Shown here: positions 1 through 8,700 of the stretch, piece by piece
Layout of the letters: each line of letters begins with the position of its first letter
How positions within the stretch are numbered: the first letter of the stretch is position 1
Source: Flavobacteriaceae bacterium
Lineage (GTDB): Bacteria; Bacteroidota; Bacteroidia; Flavobacteriales; Weeksellaceae
Direction of reading: 5' to 3'
Assembly (NCBI GenBank): GCA_018260565.1
Contig: JAGLAZ010000003.1
Span: 41,540 to 105,539 of the forward strand
Length of the DNA: 64,000 bases
Program-made: the position numbers and the translations under genes
The notes under the pieces: model-generated
Databases searched by the model: none
The model's input: only the letters and a program-made list of their open reading frames with translations
Told to the model about the DNA's origin: nothing

Positions 1-7
1 CAACGAT

Positions 8-796
8 ATGAATAAAATTTTATTCTTGCTTAGTGTATTTTTTTTAACAAATTTTGCAGAAGCACAACGCAAAAATAGATTTGAAAATTACTTAAACACT
101 AAAAAGCTTGGCACCATTTATAAGGGTGTGAAACCTGGAGAACGTGATAAATTCTTCCGTCAGTACTTCTTAGTTCAGAAAGTAGAAGAATTGCAGGCTT
201 ATCCTAATATCAGTAAAATAAAACCAGAGATCCTGTACGCCTTTGTAAAGGATACGTACCCTCCTATAGAAACTAAATCACTTTCACCGGAAGATAAAAA
301 ACTACGGGAAGACGCATTATTATCAATTAATTATTTATTCAATAAAAAAGATTTAAAAAATCCGCTTTTAGTTCCAAATGTTGAATCATATATAGACCCA
401 GGCAATCGGTATTATTTCTTAAAAATCTTACCTATTTCTGTTACAGAAAATATACCTAAGGAAATTTACAGTTACACCAATAATGATGTTAGGAACAGTA
501 AACAGGAAACCAATTATTTTTGGATAAATAAAAAAAAGGAAATTGAAAAAGTAAACATTTTCCCGAGCATTGATAATAAAAAATTTTGGAACCGTGTCCA
601 TACTTTTTTGCCTAATTATACATTCTCTTCAAATCCTGCTACATTTTCCAAACCCTTTAAAGATCAAACTCTGTATGTAATTACACCCTTTCCTAGAGGG
701 CTTGAAAATATAGAATACCGAACTAAAGATTTTAAAGATTTCATTGTAAGCCGTTATATGGACGAATCCGGAATTTGGCGTGATATTGAACAATAA
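8..796 (+). CDS. Secreted protein of unknown function
   Basis: A 262-residue protein with a Sec signal peptide (basic start MNK, hydrophobic core to about residue 16, likely cleavage after AEAQ near residue 20). The mature part is rich in Lys, Asn, Tyr and aromatic residues, has no cysteine in the mature chain that I can see and no recognised motif. I do not recognise the family. The ATG lies only 7 bases from the window edge, so its promoter is outside. A strong hairpin terminator follows directly, so it ends its transcript and is not joined to the symporter gene. Confidence 0.75.
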   Translation: MNKILFLLSVFFLTNFAEAQRKNRFENYLNTKKLGTIYKGVKPGERDKFFRQYFLVQKVEELQAYPNISKIKPEILYAFVKDTYPPIETKSLSPEDKKLREDALLSINYLFNKKDLKNPLLVPNVESYIDPGNRYYFLKILPISVTENIPKEIYSYTNNDVRNSKQETNYFWINKKKEIEKVNIFPSIDNKKFWNRVHTFLPNYTFSSNPATFSKPFKDQTLYVITPFPRGLENIEYRTKDFKDFIVSRYMDESGIWRDIEQ

Positions 797-818
797 ATTT
801 CTATTTTTGTAAAAATCA

Positions 819-848
819 AAACCTGCAATGTATTGCAGGTTTTTTATT
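819..848 (+). terminator. Rho-independent terminator
   Basis: Perfect 8-bp stem ACCTGCAA/TTGCAGGT with a TGTA loop, followed by a T-rich tract. It lies 25 bases after the stop of the first secreted-protein gene. Confidence 0.85.
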
Positions 849-859
849 AATTTTCCTCT

Positions 860-2329
860 ATGTCACCAATACTGCTTCTATCCATTATCTTTATTTATTT
901 TGCTGTACTGCTTGGCGTAGCCTATGTTACAGGAAAAAATAGTGATAATGATAGCTTTTTTATAGGAAATAAAAAAAGTAATTGGATATTAGTTGCCTTT
1001 GGGATGATAGGTACTTCGCTTTCAGGAGTTACATTTGTAAGTGTACCCGGAGCTGTGGGAACCAATGCTTTTCATTATTTTCAAATTACTATTGGGTATT
1101 TATTAGGCTATATCGTAATAGCATTTATCTTACTACCTCTGTATTACCGGGCAAATCTTACAAGTATTTACACTTATTTGCAACAACGATTAGGGAAAAA
1201 GAGTTATAAATCGGGTGCATGGATATTTCTCATAAGTCGTTTAGTAGGGGCAACCGCTAGATTATATTTGGTAGTTAATATCCTCCAAATTACTATTTTA
1301 AACAGCCTTGGAGTCCCATTCATAGTCACTACCCTCGTTATTCTTGTGATGATTATTTTGTACACCTATGAAGGAGGCGTAAAAACTATAGTATATACAG
1401 ATACTTTACAGACCACTTGTATGTTACTTGGTCTGCTGGTAGTTATAGGCTATATAATGACTAAAATGGACATTTCTCTTCATGGAAGTTTAGATCTTAT
1501 GGCGAATAAAGGCCTTACAGAAATCTTTGTGACTGATGTAAATTCCAAATCCTTTTTTATCAAACAAATTCTTGCAGGTGCTTTTCTTACCATTACAATG
1601 ACCGGTATAGATCAGGAGATGATGCAAAAGAGTATATCTGTTACGAAATTGAGGGATAGCCAAAAAAACATGTTAGTTTTGGGAATAATACTACTTTTTG
1701 TTATCGGCCTATTTTTATATTTAGGAGGATTATTACACTTATATGGGGAGAAAATTCAAGTAGGATCTAGTGGAGATAATTTATTTCCGGATTTAGCAAT
1801 AAATCACATGCCCCCTGTAATTTCTATCATATTTTTAATAGCTTTAATTTCTGCTCTTTTCCCGAGTGCAGATGGTGCTATGACCGCTTTAACGGCATCT
1901 TTTTGTATCGATATTACAGAGATTAAAAATAAAGAATGGGGTCCGGAAAAGAAAGAAAAATTTAGGAAGCAAACGCATCTGATTATAGCACTTTTGTTTC
2001 TTATAATGGTACTTATATTTAAAGTTATTGACAGCCGATCGATAATTGATTTAATTTTAAAACTGGCTACATTCACCTACGGACCTTTACTTGGATTATT
2101 TTCTTTTGGAATTTTCACAAAATATAAAGTTAAAGACACATATGTACCGATAGTCTGTGTTATGGCTCCCATCCTTGCATTTTTTATAGACCATTATCAA
2201 CAGAATATATTTGGCGACTTTAGCATAGGTTTCGAACTTATAATCATTAATGGTTTACTAACATTTATTGGATTATGGTTAATTAAAACAAATGAAAAAG
2301 TAGACCTCATACCAAGTAAAAAATTATGA
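860..2329 (+). CDS. Sodium:solute symporter family (SSS) permease
   Basis: A 489-residue integral membrane protein with about 13 hydrophobic segments from residue 1 to the C-terminus. The early segment with the TSLSG stretch (about residues 52-56), then a long helix pair and the GGVKTIVYTD stretch (near residue 170) are typical of the SSF/SSS family, which brings small solutes in with sodium. The substrate cannot be read from sequence; family members move sugars, amino acids, sialic acid or carboxylates. The stop overlaps the next ATG by 4 bases (ATGA), so the following secreted protein is translationally coupled to it. Confidence 0.85.
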   Translation: MSPILLLSIIFIYFAVLLGVAYVTGKNSDNDSFFIGNKKSNWILVAFGMIGTSLSGVTFVSVPGAVGTNAFHYFQITIGYLLGYIVIAFILLPLYYRANLTSIYTYLQQRLGKKSYKSGAWIFLISRLVGATARLYLVVNILQITILNSLGVPFIVTTLVILVMIILYTYEGGVKTIVYTDTLQTTCMLLGLLVVIGYIMTKMDISLHGSLDLMANKGLTEIFVTDVNSKSFFIKQILAGAFLTITMTGIDQEMMQKSISVTKLRDSQKNMLVLGIILLFVIGLFLYLGGLLHLYGEKIQVGSSGDNLFPDLAINHMPPVISIIFLIALISALFPSADGAMTALTASFCIDITEIKNKEWGPEKKEKFRKQTHLIIALLFLIMVLIFKVIDSRSIIDLILKLATFTYGPLLGLFSFGIFTKYKVKDTYVPIVCVMAPILAFFIDHYQQNIFGDFSIGFELIIINGLLTFIGLWLIKTNEKVDLIPSKKL

Positions 2330-2851
2330 TTAAAATATTTCTATTATGCTTTTTACTAATTTTAAATCTAAGCACTGCACAAAATATTCTTCCCGTATCC
2401 AAGGACTATATAGTAAGTTCTTTACGCCTGGGCCCTGCTAGATTGAACATGAATTTGGAAGATTTTGCTTTGCTTAGCAAAACGCCTACTCTCACTTTAA
2501 ATGAAAATGGGGATGCCTTCATTTTATTGCAGGGAGACCGTTTTACACTGAATGGATATACCTATGAGGATTATTCTCAAATCAAAACTAAAATTACTTC
2601 CATCAGCACGAAAAGTAAAAAAATACAGAACACAACGCGGGATGGGTATAGGTAATACTCGGGAAGAGATAATTGAGGTATATAAAGAATTTCCAAATAT
2701 TTCTGTTATTGAGGAGAACTTGGGGAGCCAATCTACAGGAAGTATAAATTTAAGGGATTTACAAAGTGGAACAACCTTACAATTCATCCTCGAAAATAAA
2801 ATATGTACTTCCATAATCATCTTTAAAGAAGATGAAGGCTGTGGTTGCTGA
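2326..2851 (+). pseudogene. Frameshifted secreted protein (unknown), coupled to the SSS permease
   Basis: Two reading frames join into one sensible protein of about 174 residues. The first part has a signal peptide ending LSTAQ near residue 19. The second begins in the other frame with YRTQRGMGIGNTREEI and runs to a cysteine-rich end (GCGC). The frame changes at a run of seven A at 2617-2623; six A would restore the reading SKKYRTQRG. Either the gene is broken, or the A7 is read by slippage, or the base call is wrong. The stretch with GIGNTREEIIEVY looks like a conserved core of small secreted proteins. Function unknown. Confidence 0.7.
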
Positions 2852-2868
2852 TTCCATAATTAATAGAA

Positions 2869-2897
2869 TAACACTGCAAATAGCAGTGTTTTTTTTG
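2869..2897 (+). terminator. Rho-independent terminator
   Basis: Stem AACACTGC/GCAGTGTT followed by eight T. It ends the symporter operon before the transketolase pair. Confidence 0.85.
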
Positions 2898-2946
2898 CCT
2901 CTTCCTTTGGAAAAACTTACTTTTACCAAACAAAACCATAGAGTTC

Positions 2947-3798
2947 ATGAGTAAAGACACCCAAGATTTAAAATCGCTTTGTATCCAGATAAGAAGGGAT
3001 ATTATCCGCATGGTCCATGGTGTAAATTCTGGTCATCCTGGTGGAAGTTTAGGTTGTGTTGAATATTTTATAGCACTGTATGGAACTGTGATGAAATATA
3101 ATCTCCCATTTTCTATGGAAGGTGAAAATGAAGATATGTTTTTCCTTTCTAATGGTCATATCTCTCCTGTATTTTACTCTACATTAGCTCGTTTTGGCTA
3201 TTTTCCAATTTCTGAATTAGGGACTTTCAGAAAATTAAATTCGAGATTACAGGGTCATCCTACCACACATGACGGTTTACCTGGAATTCGTATAGCTTCC
3301 GGTTCATTAGGGCAAGGATTATCCGTTGCTATAGGTGTGGCTTTAGCAAAAAAAATGAATGGAGATGACTCTCTAGTTTATTCCTTACATGGTGATGGTG
3401 AACTACAAGAAGGGCAAATTTGGGAAGCTCTAATGTTTGCAGCACATAACAAGGTAGATAATTTGGTTTCTACAATAGATTATAACAACCGCCAAATAGA
3501 TGGAGATGTAGATAATGTATTGTCTTTAGGTGATTTACATGCTAAACTTACCTCTTTTGGATGGGAAGTATTGGAAGAAAAAAAAGGAAATGATTTGGAT
3601 TCTGTAATAAAGATTTTGCATCAGGCAAAAGAAAAAACAGGCAATGAAAAACCAATTGCGATTATTCTCCATACGGAAATGGGCAACGGAATAGATTATA
3701 TGATGGGAAGCCATTCATGGCATGGCAAAGCCCCTAATGATGAGCAGTTGGAACTTGGATTAAAACAACTTTATTTAGAAACAACTGAGGATTACTAA
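2947..3798 (+). CDS. Transketolase, N-terminal (TPP-binding) subunit
   Basis: This 283-residue subunit is the pyrophosphate-binding half of transketolase. It moves two-carbon ketol units in the pentose phosphate pathway with thiamine diphosphate. The TPP motif GDGELQEG begins near residue 149 and ends with DYNN near residues 178-181. Substrate-loop histidines are seen in SGHPGGS (residue 30) and GHPTTH (about 103). A full transketolase is about 650 residues; here the rest is the next gene, 9 bases downstream, the split form common in Bacteroidota and archaea. Confidence 0.93.
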   Translation: MSKDTQDLKSLCIQIRRDIIRMVHGVNSGHPGGSLGCVEYFIALYGTVMKYNLPFSMEGENEDMFFLSNGHISPVFYSTLARFGYFPISELGTFRKLNSRLQGHPTTHDGLPGIRIASGSLGQGLSVAIGVALAKKMNGDDSLVYSLHGDGELQEGQIWEALMFAAHNKVDNLVSTIDYNNRQIDGDVDNVLSLGDLHAKLTSFGWEVLEEKKGNDLDSVIKILHQAKEKTGNEKPIAIILHTEMGNGIDYMMGSHSWHGKAPNDEQLELGLKQLYLETTEDY

Positions 3799-3807
3799 AA
3801 TATAGCC

Positions 3808-4755
3808 ATGAAATATCAAATTATAGATAAAAAAGATACAAGAAGCGGCTTCGGAGCAGGCTTAGCAGAACTAGCAGACAAAAATCCCAAGGTAGTTGCA
3901 CTTTGTGCTGATCTTATCGGTTCTCTTAAAATGGAGAAATTCATTGAGAAGGCACCTGAAAGATTTATCCAAGTGGGTATAGCTGAGGCCAATATGATGG
4001 GCCTAGCTGCTGGACTTGCGACAGCTGGTAAGATACCCTTTACAGGAACTTTTGCAAACTTTTCTACATGTAGAGTTTATGATCAAATACGTCAATCTAT
4101 AGCATATTCTCAGAAAAATGTTAAGATTTGTGCTTCTCACGCAGGCCTCACTTTAGGGGAAGATGGAGCCACGCATCAGACTTTGGAGGATATAGGTCTT
4201 ATGAAAATGTTACCCCATATGGTGGTAATTAACCCTTGTGACTATAACCAAACCAAAGCGGCTACCCTTGCCATCGCAGATTATGATGGTCCCGTATATC
4301 TCCGTTTTGGACGTCCGGTGGTTCCTAATTTTATTCCTCAGGATATGCCATTTGAAATAGGAAAAGGAATTTTACTTCAGGAAGGTACAGATGTGACTAT
4401 TGTAGCAACAGGTCATCTTGTGTGGGAATCTCTCCTTGCAGCGGAGAAATTGGAAAAAGAAGGTATATCCTGTGAAGTAATAAACATACATACCATTAAG
4501 CCTTTGGATGAAGAAATCATTTTAAAATCTGTTCAAAAAACGGGTAAAATTGTTTCCGCCGAAGAACACAATTATCTGGGAGGATTGGGAGAAAGTATTG
4601 CCGGATTATTGGCAAGAAAACTTCCAACACCTCAAGAGTTCGTGGCTGTGAATGACACATTTGGAGAATCAGGAACTCCAGAACAGCTCATGAAAAAATA
4701 CAACATAGATTCTGAGGCAGTTATTAATGCCGTTCGTAATGTTATTAGCAGGTAA
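3808..4755 (+). CDS. Transketolase, C-terminal subunit
   Basis: A 315-residue partner of the preceding gene carrying the pyrimidine-binding and C-terminal domains. The catalytic glutamate that activates the TPP aminopyrimidine is in GIAEANMMG (Glu60). The GEDGATHQTLED stretch (about residues 117-128) is the usual conserved segment. The two subunits should form a heterotetramer in the cytosol. The spacing to the upstream subunit implies one mRNA. Confidence 0.93.
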   Translation: MKYQIIDKKDTRSGFGAGLAELADKNPKVVALCADLIGSLKMEKFIEKAPERFIQVGIAEANMMGLAAGLATAGKIPFTGTFANFSTCRVYDQIRQSIAYSQKNVKICASHAGLTLGEDGATHQTLEDIGLMKMLPHMVVINPCDYNQTKAATLAIADYDGPVYLRFGRPVVPNFIPQDMPFEIGKGILLQEGTDVTIVATGHLVWESLLAAEKLEKEGISCEVINIHTIKPLDEEIILKSVQKTGKIVSAEEHNYLGGLGESIAGLLARKLPTPQEFVAVNDTFGESGTPEQLMKKYNIDSEAVINAVRNVISR

Positions 4756-4757
4756 GT

Positions 4758-5105
4758 TTAATTTAAATCTTTCCAGCGTGGGATTAAAATTAATAATCCA
4801 ATAGTAACAAAATGGAATAACTGATTTATGTCCAAGTATAACGTGGTACTTAGGTAAAAATTATAAAGGATATAGTGCGTCAATATAGTAAATGGGTAAA
4901 GAAAAACTGCCCATTTTTTTTGTCTTAAAATAAAAAATAAGGATAATAAAGTCAATACATCTACACCTAAAATGATACTATTAAGCCACAGAGGAAGGGA
5001 AAGATCTTCATGCTGAAGTAAACCGGTAATATCTGTTGCAAAACTTAGAAGGAGAGATATAAAAAGCAGACCAAACCCTACCTTTTCGAATGTATTAAGT
5101 TTCAT
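4758..5105 (-). CDS. Small four-helix integral membrane protein, unknown
   Basis: A 115-residue protein with about four hydrophobic helices (residues 10-30, 42-62, 67-87 and 94-110), few charges and a C-terminal PRWKDLN tail. No catalytic motif is visible. It ends 3 bases from the transketolase stop on the other strand, and the Lrp gene lies upstream behind a terminator. Function unknown; it could be a small accessory membrane protein. Confidence 0.65.
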   Translation of the reverse strand: MKLNTFEKVGFGLLFISLLLSFATDITGLLQHEDLSLPLWLNSIILGVDVLTLLSLFFILRQKKWAVFLYPFTILTHYILYNFYLSTTLYLDINQLFHFVTIGLLILIPRWKDLN

Positions 5106-5123
5106 TTATTAAAAAAGTAAATA

Positions 5124-5151
5124 TAAAAAAATCTCGAAGAATTTTCGAGGT
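5124..5151 (-). terminator. Terminator after the Lrp-like gene
   Basis: On the minus strand a CTCGAA/TTCGAG stem is followed by a run of T. It separates the regulator gene from the small membrane protein gene. Confidence 0.7.
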
Positions 5152-5157
5152 TTTAAT

Positions 5158-5628
5158 TTAGATGGTAACATCCTTCATAAGGCGGTTACCGTCGTTTAGA
5201 TAATCATCCATCATGATCATAGACTCTGTGCGAAGAACATCTTCTATATCATCAATATCATAGATTACTCTTTTAGCATCCTCAGTATTTTTAGCGCCTA
5301 TTTTACAGAAAATATTATATTTTCCACTGGTAACAGAAATCTCTAAAACATTTGGCATCTTTTTTAGCGCATCCAAAACTTTATTAGTAGAACTTGATTT
5401 TGTAAGTAAAACTCCTATAAAGGCTTTAAAGTGATAATCAAGTTTGGTATAATCAACGATTAACGTCGCTCCCTGAATAATTCCGGCCTCCTCCATTTTC
5501 CTAACTCTTACATGGATAGTTCCGGCAGATACATCCATATTTTTTGCGATTTCCGTAAATGGTATTCTTGCATTATCTACAAGATAATCTAAAATTTTTT
5601 TATCTATTTGGTCTAGTTGAAATTTCAT
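5158..5628 (-). CDS. Lrp/AsnC family transcriptional regulator
   Basis: A 156-residue regulator. The N-terminal winged helix-turn-helix spans about residues 5-60 (LDQIDKKILDYL, then FTEIAKNMDVSAGTIHVRVRKM), followed by a RAM/AsnC effector domain (about 68-145) with the conserved VTSGKYNIFCKI strand. Such proteins sense amino acids and form octamers or hexadecamers that control amino-acid metabolism genes. The target cannot be told from context. It is transcribed alone, with its own candidate -7 element and a terminator. Confidence 0.9.
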   Translation of the reverse strand: MKFQLDQIDKKILDYLVDNARIPFTEIAKNMDVSAGTIHVRVRKMEEAGIIQGATLIVDYTKLDYHFKAFIGVLLTKSSSTNKVLDALKKMPNVLEISVTSGKYNIFCKIGAKNTEDAKRVIYDIDDIEDVLRTESMIMMDDYLNDGNRLMKDVTI

Positions 5629-5663
5629 TACTACAGTATTAATTAAAATAAGTTACTCAATTT

Positions 5664-5671
5664 CAAATTTA
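5664..5671 (-). promoter_or_regulatory. Candidate -7 element of the Lrp-like gene
   Basis: TAAATTTG on the minus strand matches the Bacteroidota consensus TAnnTTTG, about 35 bases upstream of the ATG. No clear -33 element is seen. Confidence 0.5.
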
Positions 5672-5763
5672 TTCAAATACTATGCTATAAAGCAAATTTT
5701 ATGATAGATAATATCTTTTAACTTATTATAAATATAATGTAATCCTAAAATAACCGGCATTTT

Positions 5764-8700
5764 CTATTTTGTAGAATCACGTCTTATCAAAATGCTGTCC
5801 TCTTTTACCCTATTGGTTGGAATAGATTTCTTCCTTTTCTTTAAAATAGTCTTAAAACTTTTAGAATAAACTACCCCTGCCCCCCATGATTGATTTGCTC
5901 CAGGATTTCCAGCATTAATTCCTCCACCTAGCCCTATATTACTAGGTTTCGAATAAACTCTAAAAATACGAGAACCGTCATTATTCTTGCTCCAGTCATA
6001 TTCTATAATCCCCTCTCCACTAAGGTAATCTTGTCCTGGAATTTGGGTTTTGCTAAGAGGTATTCCTAGTCCAGTCTTAAGTGTCACACGCGGGGATATA
6101 GTAAAATTTACGCCTGCATTAGCCCTGTCACCTGTATTGGTAGCGTCATCTCCCATGATATAATTTAAATCTACTTGAAATTCATTGCTAATGGTATTAA
6201 ATACGGTGCCTAACTGTTTAAAAATTAGATCAGTAGCGCTGCTTTGAAGTGTAGATCCTACATTAATATTAAGTCCACCTACTCCATTAACATTAAACTT
6301 ATTTAATGCTAATATGGAACCAAACTGTACCACTTTTTCATCTTGCAGAGCCAGTCTGGAAGACAAAGTCTCTTTAATTTGAGAGGATCCGTCCGGTACC
6401 TGAACATCTAAATCTAATTTTGGGTCATTTAAATACCCACCTATTTTGGCTACCAATTGTATACTTACGGGTGGAAGCTTACCCAAATCTAAATATTCTC
6501 CGGCGTTTGATACCATTCTGAGGTAAGTAGCATCTATATCCAGTGCCGGAGTCAAAGCGTTTCCATCCCAACGGATACTGCTATTTTTAGTAATTTGAAA
6601 GGTTCTGCTTAGTATCGCTTTAGAAACAAATTGTCCATTATCAACAAGAAATTCGCCGTTCATTGCGATATTTCCTTGTCTATTCATTCGAAAGTTCAGA
6701 CCGTTGGCAGCTCCACGAACGCTAATATCTCCAATACCATCTCCGATAAGTACATTTACAACACTTCCTTTATCAATATCTACAGTGAAATCTAGTCCTA
6801 AGTTGCTTTTTCTAGGAATATCTTTAATATATGTGGTGGTAGCTAAGGCAGTGCTATCTTGAACAAATCTTAACATTTTAAATTTATCAACTGTAGAAGT
6901 AGAGTTAGAGTTAAAAGTAAATACGGAACCCGGCAACACCTTCATATTTGGGGTTTCTATACTAAGTTGTGATACCGGACCTGAGACGTATAAATCTCCT
7001 TTAGCTGAGACTCTTCCCCAAAATAAATCATAATCTTGCTGGGAGGTATTGAGTAAAAGTAAATTATCTGCACTTAAAATCATGTTGATAGCTAAACTAT
7101 TCAAGGTTTCAAATTGAATAGATCCAGATAATGTACCTGCTGAAGCATTTCTCCCATCCCGAACTCCTACACCCGCTATAGTAGCAAGTCCTTTAGAAAT
7201 GGATATATCTGTGTCATCAAATCTATAATCCACACCAGTAAAATTAAGTTTCAAACCCAGATTTGTCATTTTAAGGTCTCCAGAGTAATCCAAATCATCT
7301 ACAGAACCTTGTAATTTTAATAATCCGGTGGCGTAGCCTCTTAAATTAGAAAAGACACCTTGAACAAATTGATTGGCAAAGGCTACATTAAATTCTTTAA
7401 GATTAATCCCTAAATCCAAAGCAAGTTTCTTTTCCTGGGCTGAGATAGTACCTTCCACATCCAATGCGTTACCATTCAGAAGACCTTTGTTATCTACGAA
7501 TGCTTTTACAGTGAAAACATTTGGGCGATCACTTCCACTTATATTCACCTTCATATTTCCTATTTCCTCACTGTTTACCTGGATGTCTTGTACCGTGAGA
7601 TCCATCACAGGAATCATATTATTATTCTTGCTAATAATGCTAATATCTCCATTTGCTATACCTTCCAGTAAGCTTTCACTTTTGGGATTTAGTGTTTGGA
7701 AAAGTGTAGAAACTTGGAATTGTTCTACTTTTCCTTTAATAGTAAAGGACTGTCCGTTTTCAATATTAGCTTCATCAATGAACAATTTGCTTCCATTTGA
7801 TTCAAGAAGTATATTCTTAGCTAAGATTCTGCCTCCTTTTTTATATATAATTTGATTTGTGTTATCTACACCTTCTTTTTTTATAAAATTCCAGTGAACA
7901 CCATTATAAACTAAGCTATTGGTTTGAAGATTAAATACTAAATTTCCTTCTTTATCTACATTTTGAAGGAATGAAAAGTGATAGTCTTGTTTATCCCCAA
8001 TAGTATTATTCTCTAAAGCAGCATATTGAAACTTGATATCTACATCTCTTTCATTAATTTTCTCAATAGGTTTTTTAATAAGTACTTCTACATTTCCTAA
8101 AAACTGATTTCCCGTACGAACTTGCTCAGCACGTACATCCACATAGGTGTCATTGGATTTAGTATCAATAAAGACGGAGGCATTTTTTAGTACCAATCTG
8201 TTATTTATTTGTATGGGATCTGTATTGCCCGTTATAGGGGATGTTTGAGTGAGTGCTTTTTCCAGCTTATCACTTTGAGCATCTGTAAGGAGGACATCCA
8301 GACTGGGTATTTCGCTTTGAAGGAATATATCATTAGAATTTCCGGTATATTCAAATTGGGCTTGTAGCGGTTGAGATAATTGTGCCTCTGTTAAGAAGCT
8401 TTGAAGAAATTCTTGTTCTACTTTAAGGTTTCCTTTCAAAAATACGCCAAAATATCTTTTATCCTGAAGGGGTCCAGATATAATTTTGTCTTTGGCCGCC
8501 TCCAGAATACCTCCTAATTGCGAGAATTCAAAGTTTCCATTTACGTTACCGGAAATAAATCCAGGTGTATTCAGCACTATATTTTTGGATGAATAATTTT
8601 GTTGAATTTTTACATCTAATAAAGGAAGATTAAGAAAATTATTTCCAAAATTGGCAACCATCCCGTTAGCCGTTATGTCTGCCTCTAATACATCAGAACC

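Noticed and set aside
7373..7855. A 160-residue open frame on the plus strand inside tamB
   Set aside because: It is antisense to a well-supported tamB reading and has low-complexity composition; a shadow frame.
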